From Planctomycetota bacterium (GTDB lineage: Bacteria > Planctomycetota > Phycisphaerae > Sedimentisphaerales > Anaerobacaceae): a stretch of DNA of 64,000 bases. A program made the translations under genes and the position numbers. Every line of letters starts with the position of its first letter. Within the stretch, counting starts at the first letter, position 1. Location: the NCBI GenBank assembly GCA_019456145.1, contig VRUL01000010.1, positions 96,943 through 160,942 on the forward strand, given 5' to 3'. Below are positions 8,767 to 18,893 of this stretch, in pieces. The notes under the pieces are model-generated. The model was not told the origin of the DNA. It worked only from the letters and a program-made list of their open reading frames with translations, and searched no databases.

Positions 8767-9180
8767 ATGAAAAAACATTCCGAAACGAAACGAAGCAGGA
8801 GGTTTGTTAGTTTGAAACGAGTCCTCTTTTACGGGATATTATCGTGTTTGGTTCTTGCTGTTATTATGTTCGTGACGGTTTGCTTTAGTATCAGGTCGGC
8901 AGTGAAACAGATGAGCGCCGAAGCCACGAAGGAATACCCAGGGGACAGGGTGAAGGCATTGATCGCATACGTGAGCTCTGAAAGTCATAGTCTCAAAAAG
9001 AGGAACCGTGCGGCCTGGGCCCTTGGCCAAATCGGAGACAAGAGTGCTTTGGCAGTGCTGGAGAGTTTTTATACAGACGGGGACTGTGACCATGAAAAAC
9101 ATCTGTGCCAGCATGAGCTAAAGAAAGCGATAGATCTCTGTAAAGGCGGATTAAATTTAACGGCCTGGCTTCGGCGGTAA
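8767..9180 (+). CDS. Single-pass membrane protein with HEAT-like repeat
   Basis: The 137-residue protein starts after an excellent ribosome site (AAAGGAGGCGAGCA). A basic N-terminus is followed by one membrane span (about residues 20-43, LFYGILSCLVLAVIMFVTVC). The soluble part contains a HEAT/PBS-type helix pair, RNRAAWALGQIGDKSALAVL. Such repeats bind proteins, and a lone copy on a membrane anchor suggests a small adaptor. A partner is not evident. The next gene on the strand starts 241 bases later, so cotranscription is uncertain. Confidence 0.65.
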   Translation: MKKHSETKRSRRFVSLKRVLFYGILSCLVLAVIMFVTVCFSIRSAVKQMSAEATKEYPGDRVKALIAYVSSESHSLKKRNRAAWALGQIGDKSALAVLESFYTDGDCDHEKHLCQHELKKAIDLCKGGLNLTAWLRR

Positions 9181-9421
9181 ATATCGAATCCAGTGGTCTT
9201 TTTTCTGCTCGGCCTGGGTATGATGATGGTGACGGTTGGACGGGGGATTCCTGCCTGAGAATTGCAGAGAAAGGCGGTAACACAAATCATCCCAATCACA
9301 TGTGGCGGGGCCAACCGATATGGAAAACCGTGGCTTTTTGAACGTAATAGTAGTAAATTGGTAATTAAGAACATAAAGTGCTCAATACAATGAAAGAACA
9401 AACTTATTTGGAGGACAGATA

Positions 9422-10339
9422 ATGGACCGCAGAAAGTTTATGAGCGCAGGTTTGGCAGCAGGAGCGGGTGTGGCATTGGGAATGCAAAGCGGCATAGTCA
9501 AGGGAAGGAAATCCAGCCGAGCCAGGTTTCGTATGAAATATGCGCCGCATTTCGGGATGTTCAGGAACAGTGCCGGTAATAATCCAATCGACCAGTTGAA
9601 GTTTGCCGCCGATGAGGGCTTTACGGCGTGGGAAGATAACGGCATGATGCGAAAATCCGTTGAGCTTCAGAGCGAAATAGCAAAAACGATGAAGCAATTA
9701 GATATGACGATGGGGGTGTTTGTTTCATCGGGTGGTTTTGATAAAAATGAATTTACCACAAGCACGTCGAAGGATTTGCATGGACGGCTCAAAGCGCAGA
9801 TGAAAAAGGCGGTCGAGGTGGCCAAGCGCGTCAATGCCACGTGGTCGACCTTTGTGCCGGGTAATATCAGCCTTAAACTGGAACACGATTACCAGATGGC
9901 CAACTGCATTGAAAATCTAAGAGTCTGCGCCGAAGTATGCGAGCCGGCAGGGCTGGTTTTAGTTTTGGAATCCCTGAACTGGTGGGCCAACCATCCGGGA
10001 CTGTTTCTAACCAAAATCCCACAGGCTTACCTTATCTGCAAAGGTGTTGGCAGCCCGAGCGTGAAGATTCTTGATGATCTATACCATCAACAAATCTCCG
10101 AGGGAAATCTTATTCCCAATATGGACAAGGCATGGGATGAAATCGGTTATTTCCAGATTGGGGACAATCCCGGACGCAAGGAACCGACGACCGGTGAGAT
10201 AAACTACAAAAATATCTTCAAGCATATCCACAACAAAGGTTATAAAGGCGTTCTCGGGATGGAGCACGGGAACAGCAAGAGAGGCAAAGAGGGCGAACAA
10301 GCAGTAATCGAAGCCTACCGCTACTGCGACAGTTTTTAG
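9422..10339 (+). CDS. Tat-exported hydroxypyruvate-isomerase-like TIM barrel protein
   Basis: The 305-residue protein has a Tat-like leader (MDRRKFMSAGLAAGAG), followed by a sugar-isomerase/AP-endonuclease-type TIM barrel. The pattern of the Hyi branch is clear: LVLESLN with the first metal glutamate, VKILDDLYHQQ, FQIGDNPGRKEPTTGEINY, and GVLGMEHG with the last glutamate. All expected metal ligands appear present, so it is probably an active isomerase or epimerase on a small sugar acid. An exported member is typical for planctomycetes. GGAGG lies ten bases upstream of the ATG. It converges with the M16 pair, with 15 bases between stop codons. Confidence 0.82.
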   Translation: MDRRKFMSAGLAAGAGVALGMQSGIVKGRKSSRARFRMKYAPHFGMFRNSAGNNPIDQLKFAADEGFTAWEDNGMMRKSVELQSEIAKTMKQLDMTMGVFVSSGGFDKNEFTTSTSKDLHGRLKAQMKKAVEVAKRVNATWSTFVPGNISLKLEHDYQMANCIENLRVCAEVCEPAGLVLVLESLNWWANHPGLFLTKIPQAYLICKGVGSPSVKILDDLYHQQISEGNLIPNMDKAWDEIGYFQIGDNPGRKEPTTGEINYKNIFKHIHNKGYKGVLGMEHGNSKRGKEGEQAVIEAYRYCDSF

Positions 10340-10354
10340 ACAGGAGATGTGTCA

Positions 10355-11821
10355 CTATTTTTTTGGCGGCTGAGGCGGAGGGGGAATGTTTATGTCTATT
10401 TCACGGACGGGGCCAAAGACCGAGAGAGGCTCATCAAAATCCTGGGGGCGGCCGACAGCAAGGATTTGCATCTTCTCAGGCTTTAAGTGTTTGCGGGCAA
10501 CGCGGAGGACATCGGCCTTTGTTACCTTTTCGATTTTGGTCTTTGCCTTCTGGAGGAAATCGGGGGGGTATCCGAAATATTCGTAGATCATGAGCCGGGC
10601 GACAATTTCGCCCTTCGTATCGAAGTTGAAGACAAATGAGTTAAGGTAGCTTTCCTTGGCCAGGGCCAGCTCCTCGTCGGTGACTTCGGCTTCGGTCATC
10701 TTCTTTACTTCTTCTGTCATGGCACGAATGGCATATACGGTGGAGGCTGATTTTGTCATGCAGCCTACGTAAAAGAGGCCTGGAAAATCATAATTGGCCG
10801 AGTAGATGCCGAAGACAGAGTAGGCAAGCCCCTCTCTGGAGCGAATATTTTTGAACAGCCGGCCTGTGAAACCGCCACCGAGAATCCTGTTCATAACGAC
10901 CAGGGCAAAATAGTCCGGGTCATTCATCACTCCCCCGATGTGTCCCATATAGATGTTCGACTGATTGATATCGTCCTTGCTAACAAGATTGGCCGTTGGT
11001 TTGAATTCATAACTTACTTCCGGCACATCGGGAAACTGGATATCAGCTTTTTCCCATCCTTCGAAGGCCTTTTCAATTTTCTTAATCATCTCCTTGGTAT
11101 CGAAATCCCCCGAAACACCGAGCATAACATTGTTGGGCCGATAGAAACTTTTGTGGAAGGCGACCAAGTCATCCCTTTTGATGCCGGCGATGGTAGCGTA
11201 CTCGGTATGCCGTGCGTAAACGCTGTGGGGTCCGTAAATAAGCTTGCGGTACTCTCGGCCGGCGATGGCGCGGACGTTGTCGTTTCGGCGTGCAATTGAG
11301 CTTCTGTGTTGTATCATTGCCAGCATTATTTTCCCTTCACTAAAGGCCGGGTTCATCAGTACATCGGCGAGAATCTCAAGACCGGTGTCGATATCTTCCT
11401 TGAGCACTGACATAGAGGCCGAGCCGGAATTAAGGCCGATGGCGGTCTCTACTGAAGCAGCAATCCTCTCGAGCTGCTCGTCGAGTTCGTCGCCTGTTTT
11501 GGACGTGGTGCCTCCTGTTCGCATGACGGTTCCGGTAATTGCGGCCAGGCCGATTTTGTCGGCCGGCTCATAAATAGAACCTGTCCTAATCCTGACCGCA
11601 ACGCTAATCAGCGGAAGTTCGTGGTCTTCTACAAGAAACAGCCGCATACCGTTGGACAGGGTAATCCGCTCCACTTTTGGAATCTCAATGTCACCGAGCC
11701 TGGGATATTTTAAGTCTTTGTAGCGGACAAGCTGTTTTTGTGAGCAGCCCGAATGTGCAAGGCAGAAGAGAAAAGTAACAAAGATAAAAATCCTTATTGT
11801 GAACAGCCTATTACCAGTCAT
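10355..11821 (-). CDS. M16 family peptidase-like subunit, non-catalytic
   Basis: The 488-residue protein has a signal peptide with a loose lipobox (AHSGC). It then carries the two-lobed M16 (insulinase/pitrilysin) fold, with ITLSNGMRLFLVEDHELP and GGGFTGRLFKNIRSREGLAYSV. The zinc motif HxxEH is absent: the equivalent site reads GLAAITGTVMRTGG. It therefore looks like the inactive partner of a heterodimer, while the upstream gene (19 bases away, same strand) has an intact motif. Paired active/inactive subunits are well known for bacterial M16B proteins. It should act outside the cytoplasmic membrane on peptides. Confidence 0.87.
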   Translation of the reverse strand: MTGNRLFTIRIFIFVTFLFCLAHSGCSQKQLVRYKDLKYPRLGDIEIPKVERITLSNGMRLFLVEDHELPLISVAVRIRTGSIYEPADKIGLAAITGTVMRTGGTTSKTGDELDEQLERIAASVETAIGLNSGSASMSVLKEDIDTGLEILADVLMNPAFSEGKIMLAMIQHRSSIARRNDNVRAIAGREYRKLIYGPHSVYARHTEYATIAGIKRDDLVAFHKSFYRPNNVMLGVSGDFDTKEMIKKIEKAFEGWEKADIQFPDVPEVSYEFKPTANLVSKDDINQSNIYMGHIGGVMNDPDYFALVVMNRILGGGFTGRLFKNIRSREGLAYSVFGIYSANYDFPGLFYVGCMTKSASTVYAIRAMTEEVKKMTEAEVTDEELALAKESYLNSFVFNFDTKGEIVARLMIYEYFGYPPDFLQKAKTKIEKVTKADVLRVARKHLKPEKMQILAVGRPQDFDEPLSVFGPVREIDINIPPPPQPPKK

Positions 11822-11840
11822 TTTACAACTCCTGCTAAAA

Positions 11841-13373
11841 TCAATTTTCTGTTTTGGTTGTCTCTATGACCCCAACGGTGCGATTTTTCGTAGTGAAATA
11901 TTCTTTTGCAACGCGCTGAACGTCCTCGGCCGTGACTTGCTCAATCTTATCGAGCTGTTTAAACAGATTCCGCCAATCGCCGGTTATGACCTCGTAAAAG
12001 GTCATCTGTGCGGCGAGCCCTGAGTTGGAGTCAAGCTGTCGTATCAAAGAAGCCCTGGCACGGGTTTTTGCCTTTGCCAAATCCTCTGGTGCTGCCAACT
12101 CTGTTCTGAGCTTCTCTATTTCCTGGTAGATGGCCTCGGCGCATTGCTGATTCGTATGGCCTCTGGCGGGCACGGCATAAAATAAAAACAGGCCCGGATA
12201 TTTGTCTCCCGGGATGCCCTGAAAGGCGGAAGCGGCGACGGCGATTTTCTTTTCCTTTACCAGGCTCTTATGCAACCGTGAGGTGCGTCCTATTCCGACG
12301 ATGTCGGTGATGGCGTCAAAGACGGCATTGTCGGGGTGATTAATTCCGGGCTTATGGTATCCGATGAGGACAAAAGGCTGTGCCGGGTCCTGGACAGTAA
12401 CGCGGCGCTCGCCGAGCTGTGGCGGCTCGATGGTCTCGACGGGCTCGGGCTTTGGGGCGGGGGGTATTCGGCCGAAGTATTTCCAGGCCAGGAACTTTAC
12501 CTTCTGAGGATTGACGTCACCGACAATCGCAATGGTCAAATTGCCCGGTCCGTAATACTTTTTGAAAAAGTCCTCCGCCTCCGCCCTTGTCATAGTCTGC
12601 AAATCGCTCATGTGTCCGATGACGTGCTCTCCATACGGATGTGCCTTGTAAGCGACAGCCAAAAACTCCTCAATCAGGCGGCCCTGCGGTTGACTTTCAA
12701 CACTTAAGCGCCGCTCTTCCATGACCACGTCCTTTTCCTTATAAAACTCCCTTACGACGGGATTGCAGAAACGGTCCGACTCCATCATCATCCACAATTC
12801 CAGCTTGTTCGAAGGAAGGCTGACGATATACTGGGTGGCGTCCCAACTGGTGTAGGCGTTGAAACCGGCAGCCCCGGCGAGCTTGTACGCTTCTTCAAAC
12901 TCGCCGTGGACCAGGTACTGCTGTGCCTGTTGTTGCGCGTCCTTGAATTGCTTTTGCAGCTCTTCGAGCCTTTTCTTATCAGCGCGGGCGCCCTTTCTTT
13001 TCTCTGCCTTTATCGCGTTGAACGCTTCATCAATCCTGGCCATGACTTTTACTTCTGCCTCGAAGTTTTTCGTACCTATGGTCATGGTCCCCTTGAATGC
13101 CATGTGCTCGAAGAGATGGGCCATGCCAGTGATTCCCTTGACCTCATCGACGGCACCTACGTCGGCGTATATGTGGAATGAGACGACCGGCGCTTCGTGG
13201 CGTTCAAGGACGAGGAATTTAAGGCCGTTGTCTAAAGTAAATTCGGTCATCCTCTGCTCGAATTCGGCCAGGTGCTGGGCACGGACCAATGTCGGCGTTA
13301 CGACGGCCATTGCAAAAAACAAGGCCGCGGCTCCAAGCAATGCCACGCTTAATTTTCGGATTGCATGCTTCAT
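11841..13373 (-). CDS. M16 family zinc metallopeptidase, catalytic subunit
   Basis: The ATG at 13373 is chosen because AGGAG is eight bases upstream and a signal peptide (MKHAIRKLSVALLGAAALFF) follows. A longer frame runs into the neighbouring gene and is not credible. The 510-residue product carries the inverted zinc motif in GMAHLFEHMAFKGT and a second-lobe motif SFQGIPGDKYPGLF. A charged helical insertion (about residues 125-165, with RLEELQKQFKDAQQQAQQ) sits between the zinc motif and the downstream NAYTSWDATQY. It probably works with the adjacent inactive subunit as an exported oligopeptidase. Substrate is unknown. Confidence 0.9.
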   Translation of the reverse strand: MKHAIRKLSVALLGAAALFFAMAVVTPTLVRAQHLAEFEQRMTEFTLDNGLKFLVLERHEAPVVSFHIYADVGAVDEVKGITGMAHLFEHMAFKGTMTIGTKNFEAEVKVMARIDEAFNAIKAEKRKGARADKKRLEELQKQFKDAQQQAQQYLVHGEFEEAYKLAGAAGFNAYTSWDATQYIVSLPSNKLELWMMMESDRFCNPVVREFYKEKDVVMEERRLSVESQPQGRLIEEFLAVAYKAHPYGEHVIGHMSDLQTMTRAEAEDFFKKYYGPGNLTIAIVGDVNPQKVKFLAWKYFGRIPPAPKPEPVETIEPPQLGERRVTVQDPAQPFVLIGYHKPGINHPDNAVFDAITDIVGIGRTSRLHKSLVKEKKIAVAASAFQGIPGDKYPGLFLFYAVPARGHTNQQCAEAIYQEIEKLRTELAAPEDLAKAKTRARASLIRQLDSNSGLAAQMTFYEVITGDWRNLFKQLDKIEQVTAEDVQRVAKEYFTTKNRTVGVIETTKTEN

Positions 13374-13459
13374 GTTATATACTCCTATGGTTTTATCATT
13401 TCTTTGGCATTTTCGCCTGAGAGACAGAAAAATGCAAGGATTGAAGTATATTCCCCGTA

Positions 13460-14971
13460 TTAATTGTACATAAAGTATACGGTGGCCCGGCAGTCGGTGT
13501 CTACGGTCACCCGGATCCAGTGTGCCGAGAAGCCATCGGGGAATTCGTGGTGCAGGTATCCCTGGCCTTCGGCGGGCAGTCCAAGGACAGTTCTTTGCGT
13601 TCTGATATTTCCAGCTACATTGAAACTCTTGTATGTCCTCCACGAGCCATTGCCAAGGAAGTCGACCTCAATAACGAAGGTGACGCTCTTTTTTTCATCG
13701 TGTGCCATGTGTACGACCTTTTTATCGAAGCCGGTCATTAGAAAGGGGTCCGAGGGCACACTTGATTTTACGGGTGTCTGCCACCAGGGCCCGCCCCAGC
13801 CGGACGGTTTGCCCATGTTCCAGAGGTCGTCAATGTTGCCGAACCAAAGACCCGATTGGGGCTGGCCCTGGTCGTGGTCAATCTGGTTACCGGCCATGAC
13901 GAACAGACCCCTCCAGTAACAGAAATCAGGAACGATGCGAAGGTGGCTGCAGATTGGGCGAATGCCCCAGATTTTTCCTTCATAGGCAAAAGGGGGCAGG
14001 TCGTAGAACATTCCGTGTATATCCATCAGGAGGCGCTCGGTCTGAGCGTGGCGAATCCGCATCCATTCGGTGTTCCAGGCGTGGTCCCAGGAATGGCTGG
14101 CTTTGGGCAACAGATACCGCAGCCATTTTCCTTTGGCCAGGACGCGCAGGACGACGCTGGACTTTGTCCAGCCGGTGGCATAAATCGTGTGTCCACCGTA
14201 GGAGCTGCCATGGGGACTACCGTGGACTTCTATAAACGGATTTCGCTCGACAATGGTCCATTTTTTTCCGTCCCATTCGGCCAGACGGCCTGCATCGCGC
14301 TGGCCCAGGAATTCCTTTTCATCATAAGAATTATTGGCGACTACAACCCGGCCCTGGGCGGTGTAGGCCGATTTGAAATGCGCCTTGGCATTTTTGATTT
14401 CGAGCTCTTTGACGAGATTGAATAAGAGCTTTGCCTTTAATGTATTGACATCTACCTCCCAGAAGCGGCCTTCCATGCCGAGGACATATACCTTGTTCTT
14501 GGGATCGGTCAGGTGTTGTATGGTTGCCGTGAGTCGGAATTTTTTCAGGTCTTCTATCGTGCGGACGTTACCCTCGGCATCGATTGCGTGCGGACCTATG
14601 AAGGCCTGACCCGACGGCCAATGCGCCATACGATTTGCAAAGGTGCCCGTTACCGAGGCCTGGTGTTTGCGCATGGTCATATCCTCGCTGATCTCGTAGA
14701 GGCCCAGGCCCTTGCCTTTGATGTGCGAGACATACCCGATTGCCCAGAGCTTCTGTGCCCACGGAATCAATGCGCCTATGCCAGCCTCGGAGTCGCTACC
14801 GACGCCTTTGGCAATAACGGTAAGATTGGGAAAGACACCCTTGACCTGTATCGGGGGCGATTTGGAACTTACATTGTCGGCCGGCAAATTCTCCTTTGCG
14901 TTTAAGCTGCCGGGAACCACGCCAGAGACTACCATTAGAACAACCGCGTACAATAATGCGTGCCGCTTCAT
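13460..14971 (-). CDS. Secreted protein of unknown function, propeller-like
   Basis: The 503-residue protein has a signal peptide (MKRHALLYAVVLMVVSGVV) and no motif I can name. It is rich in short strand-turn units around Trp and Gly, such as LWAIGYVSHIKGKGLGLYEI, VYVLGMEGRFWEVDV, RLAEWDGKKWTIVERN and IYATGWTKSSVVLRV, which suggest a beta-propeller. The C-terminal quarter (VTFVIEVDFLGNGSWRTYKS) resembles a small beta-sandwich. It starts 45 bases after the stop of an arylsulfatase on the same strand, so the two are probably cotranscribed. It may bind or process the same polysaccharide; that is inference from context. Confidence 0.7.
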   Translation of the reverse strand: MKRHALLYAVVLMVVSGVVPGSLNAKENLPADNVSSKSPPIQVKGVFPNLTVIAKGVGSDSEAGIGALIPWAQKLWAIGYVSHIKGKGLGLYEISEDMTMRKHQASVTGTFANRMAHWPSGQAFIGPHAIDAEGNVRTIEDLKKFRLTATIQHLTDPKNKVYVLGMEGRFWEVDVNTLKAKLLFNLVKELEIKNAKAHFKSAYTAQGRVVVANNSYDEKEFLGQRDAGRLAEWDGKKWTIVERNPFIEVHGSPHGSSYGGHTIYATGWTKSSVVLRVLAKGKWLRYLLPKASHSWDHAWNTEWMRIRHAQTERLLMDIHGMFYDLPPFAYEGKIWGIRPICSHLRIVPDFCYWRGLFVMAGNQIDHDQGQPQSGLWFGNIDDLWNMGKPSGWGGPWWQTPVKSSVPSDPFLMTGFDKKVVHMAHDEKKSVTFVIEVDFLGNGSWRTYKSFNVAGNIRTQRTVLGLPAEGQGYLHHEFPDGFSAHWIRVTVDTDCRATVYFMYN

Positions 14972-15016
14972 TTTATCTCCTTGCCAAAATATTTCGATAC
15001 ATTCACGTACCGGGCT

Positions 15017-16432
15017 TTACGCTTTGGGCAGCGGCCAATCCTTCGAGGGGGTATGGGCCGTTTTCATATATTTTGCAATCTTCGCCACGATATCCGGGTG
15101 TTGGTCGGCGATATTGTGCTTTTCCCCAATGTCTGTCTTGAGGTTATAAAGCTCTATGGGGCCGTTTGGTTTTTTAGCTACGTTTAGCCGAACGCCCTTG
15201 AAGTCGCCCATTCGCACAGCCTGTCTCTTGCCCTGCTCGTGAAATTCCCAGTAAAGGAACTTGTGCTTCTTTTGCTTTTTTGATTTACCCAGCAGTGCCG
15301 GCACCATCGATATACCGTCGATACCTTCGGGAGGCTTGAAACCGGCAAGTTCAGCACAGGTGGGCAGGACGTCCCAGAAACCGGAGATGTGGTCGGTGAT
15401 CGAGCCGGCCTTTATTTTGCCGGGCCATCGGGCCATCGTCGGCACGCGAATGCCGCCTTCATAAAGGGCACGTTTGATTCCGCGCAACGGGCCGTTGCTA
15501 TTATTGAAGTCCGGATTGTTACCGCCCTCGCGGTGCGGGCCGTTATCGCTGGAGAACATCACAAAGGTATTGTCGTCGATACCAAGCTCTTTGAGCTTTG
15601 CGAACAATTTGCCGATGTCACCATCCATACGTGTAATCATGGCGGCGTGACCCTTTTGCGGCTCGGGCCAGTCCTTGTCCTTGTAGATACCGAAGTCGGG
15701 CACCTCCATGCCTTTTTGGCGGGCCTCGTTGTTGGCGTGTGGAATGGTGAAGGGCAGGTACAGGAAAAACGGCCCGTCTTTGCTTCGCTCAAGAAAAGCC
15801 AGGGCTTCTTTGGCAATTAAATCGTGCGAATACTCGACTTTCTTCGTGGCGACACCGCCGGGCGGAGTGACAGACCTGACTTCATTTTTGAGCTGAACTT
15901 TTTCTTCATTGCGCCACAAATAGGCAGGGTAGTAATTGTGCGCGTGCCTCTGGTTAAGGTATCCGAACCAGTAGTCGAAGCCCTGTTTGTTCGGGATGCC
16001 CGTGCTGCCGGCCTCACCCAGGCCCCACTTGCCAACGATGCCGGTAGCGTAGCCGGCCTTTTTCAACAGCTCGGCCACCGTAACATCCGACGGCCGCAGC
16101 GGTACGCGGGCGTTGCCTCGGACGAGGCAGTGGCCGGTGTGCAGGCCGGTCATCAGGACGCAACGTGAGGGCGCACAGACTGTGCTGCCGGCATAGTGCT
16201 GTGTGAAGCGTATTCCCTGCTTTGCCATTCTGTCGAGGTTTGGAGTTTTAATTCTTTTCTGCCCGTAGCATCCCAGGTCTCCGTAGCCCAGGTCGTCAGC
16301 CAGGATGTAAATGATATTAGGTTTTTTCGCAGATGACCGAGTACCGAGCCGACCGAAAGCGTTCCCGCATCCCGGCAGGGCTAAAGACGAAGTTGCCAAA
16401 CCGACAGCTTTTAGAAAATCACGTCGCTTCAT
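15017..16432 (-). CDS. Arylsulfatase (formylglycine-dependent, Tat lipoprotein-like)
   Basis: The 471-residue protein starts [16 protein letters not shown] followed by LALPGC, so it combines a Tat motif with a lipobox and may be lipid-anchored. Sulfatase landmarks are complete: [16 protein letters not shown], the signature [11 protein letters not shown] with the Cys that becomes formylglycine, [20 protein letters not shown] and [11 protein letters not shown]. The C-terminal block has [10 protein letters not shown] and [19 protein letters not shown] damaged copy of that last block lies just upstream at 16454-16716. It probably forms a unit with the downstream secreted unknown. The overall shape resembles planctomycete S1 sulfatases acting on polysaccharides. 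Confidence 0.92.
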   Translation of the reverse strand: MKRRDFLKAVGLATSSLALPGCGNAFGRLGTRSSAKKPNIIYILADDLGYGDLGCYGQKRIKTPNLDRMAKQGIRFTQHYAGSTVCAPSRCVLMTGLHTGHCLVRGNARVPLRPSDVTVAELLKKAGYATGIVGKWGLGEAGSTGIPNKQGFDYWFGYLNQRHAHNYYPAYLWRNEEKVQLKNEVRSVTPPGGVATKKVEYSHDLIAKEALAFLERSKDGPFFLYLPFTIPHANNEARQKGMEVPDFGIYKDKDWPEPQKGHAAMITRMDGDIGKLFAKLKELGIDDNTFVMFSSDNGPHREGGNNPDFNNSNGPLRGIKRALYEGGIRVPTMARWPGKIKAGSITDHISGFWDVLPTCAELAGFKPPEGIDGISMVPALLGKSKKQKKHKFLYWEFHEQGKRQAVRMGDFKGVRLNVAKKPNGPIELYNLKTDIGEKHNIADQHPDIVAKIAKYMKTAHTPSKDWPLPKA

Positions 16433-16453
16433 AATATCATCCTTTCATTGCTG

Positions 16454-16716
16454 CTTTTTTTCTATCTTCTTTTATTCTATCGAGGTCACGCGGCGATATT
16501 GTGCTTTTCCCCAATGTCAGTCTTTAGGTTATAAAGCTCTATGGGGCCATTTGGTTTTCCGGCCATGTTGAGCCGAACGTCCTTCCAGTCGCCCATCCGC
16601 ACAGCCTGTTGCGACCAGCCTTCATGAAGTTCCCAATAGAAGTAATAGCGCTTCGATCCGGCGACGGTGCCGGGCTTTTTCGAGAAAAGCCGACAGAGTT
16701 TTTGGCGATTGATAAC
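16454..16716 (-). pseudogene. Chimeric sulfatase C-terminal remnant
   Basis: Read on the minus strand, 16487-16716 translates without a start into SKKPGTV..., then YFYWELHEGWSQQAVRMGDW, then [20 protein letters not shown]. This is a clear homologue of the C-terminal block of the neighbouring sulfatase at 15017-16432. Right after this, bases 16454-16486 match the extreme 3' end of a different sulfatase (18894-20321; RDLDRIKEDRK), but one frame off, so a TGA closes the first frame at the junction. The N-terminal two thirds, including the active-site Cys, are missing. It is a dead composite of two paralogues. Confidence 0.8.
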
Positions 16717-17553
16717 TCATTGCTCTGCATCAGCCCGTTCCAGAACCTCAAGTATCTTGCTGAACGTGTTGCGTAGCTGGCTGGGGTTGCGGACGTCGAC
16801 CGTGAACCGGCCGTCCTCATTGGAGCGCGAAGCGACGTGAGAATCGGAAAAGAGAATGTTCGCGTATCTTTGCCGGTGGTGGGTGTGCGGCTTCACATTC
16901 CAACCAGCCAAGTCTGGAGGAGGCAGGAACATGGTATCAATGGCCAAGGCGCGAACCGACCATCCATTGCGGTTCTTGCCCAGGTTGTCCAGCGCGATGT
17001 TGTAAGGCGGGTCGGGCGCGTTGCGGTTGTCAAACAGCCGAGTTACCGAGGCATGACGGTAATAGTAGCTGCACTGGGCCTGGGTTGTGCCCACCTTGGC
17101 CAGTTCAGCATCGGCGGAAATTTTCTGGTCGGGATCGGGGCAGAATAGGACCTCGGGCTGCCTGGACAGGTGCTCTCGCAGCAGCAGGCCCAAAGCTACC
17201 GGATCACCGCTTCTCAGCGAGATCAGGCTGGTCACAGCGCCCGTGGAGGGGTAGAAGCTGGCTGGAGACAGAAAGGGCGGGGCCTTGGGGCCGAAGGGGA
17301 TATTGCCACTGTTGTCGCCGGCGTACGAGTGTATGGCCAAGCCGATCTGACGTAGATTCGCCAAGCAGACGACCTTACGAGCCGACGCCCGAGCTGACGC
17401 CAGTGCCGGAACCAGCAACCCCATGAGAAGGGCTATAATCCCGATGACCACCAGCAACTCGGATAGCGTAAAGGCGCCGTGGCGGCGATTACCGCGGGTC
17501 AAAAGAGAGCCCATCATGGGTTGCACCGTGCTTCCAGGGTTCATCATAGTCAT
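16717..17553 (-). CDS. Type II secretion prepilin-like protein (H-x-DG type)
   Basis: The 278-residue protein has a prepilin leader ending in [21 protein letters not shown], with the Glu five residues after the probable cleavage point, then a long hydrophobic helix. The body contains [19 protein letters not shown], a stretch typical of pseudopilins expanded in planctomycetes, and near the C-terminus [18 protein letters not shown], a variant of the H-x-DG region. Such proteins are processed by a prepilin peptidase and placed in the inner membrane or a pseudopilus. The far upstream ATG has only a weak GGTGG ribosome site, so a start closer to the leader is possible. It ends directly beside the sulfatase remnant. 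Confidence 0.82.
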   Translation of the reverse strand: MTMMNPGSTVQPMMGSLLTRGNRRHGAFTLSELLVVIGIIALLMGLLVPALASARASARKVVCLANLRQIGLAIHSYAGDNSGNIPFGPKAPPFLSPASFYPSTGAVTSLISLRSGDPVALGLLLREHLSRQPEVLFCPDPDQKISADAELAKVGTTQAQCSYYYRHASVTRLFDNRNAPDPPYNIALDNLGKNRNGWSVRALAIDTMFLPPPDLAGWNVKPHTHHRQRYANILFSDSHVASRSNEDGRFTVDVRNPSQLRNTFSKILEVLERADAEQ

Positions 17554-17630
17554 ACCACCACCGCCTTATAGAAGGTCCGAACTTCTGCGGGATCCTGCTC
17601 ACGGATATCACGTGGAACGTTCATGGAATA

Positions 17631-18482
17631 TTACTCCCAGGTACTTTCCAGCCAGGGCCCCAATAATATCTTCACGTCTTCCATAGTCACACACCCCTCG
17701 CCCGTTAGATCCGTCGTGGTCCCGGTACATAACTGCCACTCCCGGGCCATCAATGTGAAGTCATCGAGATTCATGAACCAGTCCCCGGTCAAGTCCGGCC
17801 ACGACTTTGCCAGGCGAACATTGTCCAGGTCCCAGTATCCACCGGCCCGTCCTGTAACCGGATCGAGGTCATCCGGGAAGATGAGGGTGGAAATCAATTG
17901 CACGCCGATGTTCTTGCCGGCCCAGGGGTCGGTGTCCCTCACTTGCGGAATCTCCAACTGCACGTCATTGAAGTGCATGACGTAGCCGGTATCCAGGTCG
18001 TACGTGTAAGTCGTCGCACCTACCGTGACCTTGTTGTCCTCGGCGTCGCGGTAATACAAACGGATTTCAATGGGGACATCATCTTTCATATTGCCGCCGC
18101 CGCCGAAGATTCCGACCGTGAGGCGGTAGGATTGTCCAACATCGAAGTTGACCGTCAGTTCCTGGAACAACTCGACCTCCGGGAGCGCGAACAACCACAC
18201 TGCCTGGTTCGCATCGCAGTTGTCGATGTAGTCGGGGTCTTCAGGAGGGAGGTTCAGGAACACACCGGTTAGCTGGCTCCAGAAGAACCCGCCGCTCTCG
18301 TCATACCACCACGGCGTTGGCGACATCTGCCAGAAGTCAATGTTAGGATCGGCGAAAATAGTTTCCGGCAACTCGAATGACGCATTGGGAATGTAGATTG
18401 GCGCAGCTTGAAGCTTGCTGGCCACCGCCGCGAGTATCACGATGCAGACCACAACCGCAATAAATGTTTTGCGGATATTCAT
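17631..18482 (-). CDS. Secreted protein with dockerin-like C-terminal tail
   Basis: The ATG at 18482 follows AGGAGG by five bases and starts a signal peptide (MNIRKTFIAVVVCIVILAAV). The mature 260 residues begin IYIPNASFELPE, common in secreted planctomycete proteins with a carbohydrate-binding-like jelly roll (FQELTVNFDVGQSYRLTVG and GYWDLDNVRLAK support this). The tail has two EF-hand-like repeats, DLTGDWFMNLDDFTLMAREW and DLTGEGCVTMEDVKILLGPW, the type I dockerin-like arrangement of this phylum. It ends 77 bases before the prepilin gene. A role as a carbohydrate-binding surface protein is inferred. Confidence 0.75.
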   Translation of the reverse strand: MNIRKTFIAVVVCIVILAAVASKLQAAPIYIPNASFELPETIFADPNIDFWQMSPTPWWYDESGGFFWSQLTGVFLNLPPEDPDYIDNCDANQAVWLFALPEVELFQELTVNFDVGQSYRLTVGIFGGGGNMKDDVPIEIRLYYRDAEDNKVTVGATTYTYDLDTGYVMHFNDVQLEIPQVRDTDPWAGKNIGVQLISTLIFPDDLDPVTGRAGGYWDLDNVRLAKSWPDLTGDWFMNLDDFTLMAREWQLCTGTTTDLTGEGCVTMEDVKILLGPWLESTWE

Positions 18483-18893
18483 TCTATCCTCCTTCAGATT
18501 CTGCAAAACAAGGGGACGCCGATTACCTGATACGAAGCGAATGCTCGGGGCCCATGACATTTCACTTCACACGGGGCAATTGCCCCAGCAAAGCCTACTC
18601 GTAAAAGCTTACTACCGGATCAACTCCAGTTACACAGTTAGAATATATCGTTTTATGAACTCTATGTCAATACAAAACTGAAGAAAAATACTATTTTCCC
18701 CATTAGTGAACAGGGTTGTTTGTTGGCGTAATTAGATAGTTAGTTTACGGGGCAAAAGGCACTATCACAGCTATATTCAGCTAATAATTTACCACCACAA
18801 AAGAATTATAATTGCCTTATAACTCATATGTCAGGTAGAAGCTTATGCCATTGTGTTGATGTTGGTTTTTTTACTTGTGATAGAAGTGTTTTA
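18483..18893. other. Intergenic region, no feature seen
   Basis: AT-rich stretch between the dockerin-tailed gene and the sulfatase at 18894. I see no coding frame with a ribosome site and no convincing hairpin. Confidence 0.5.
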
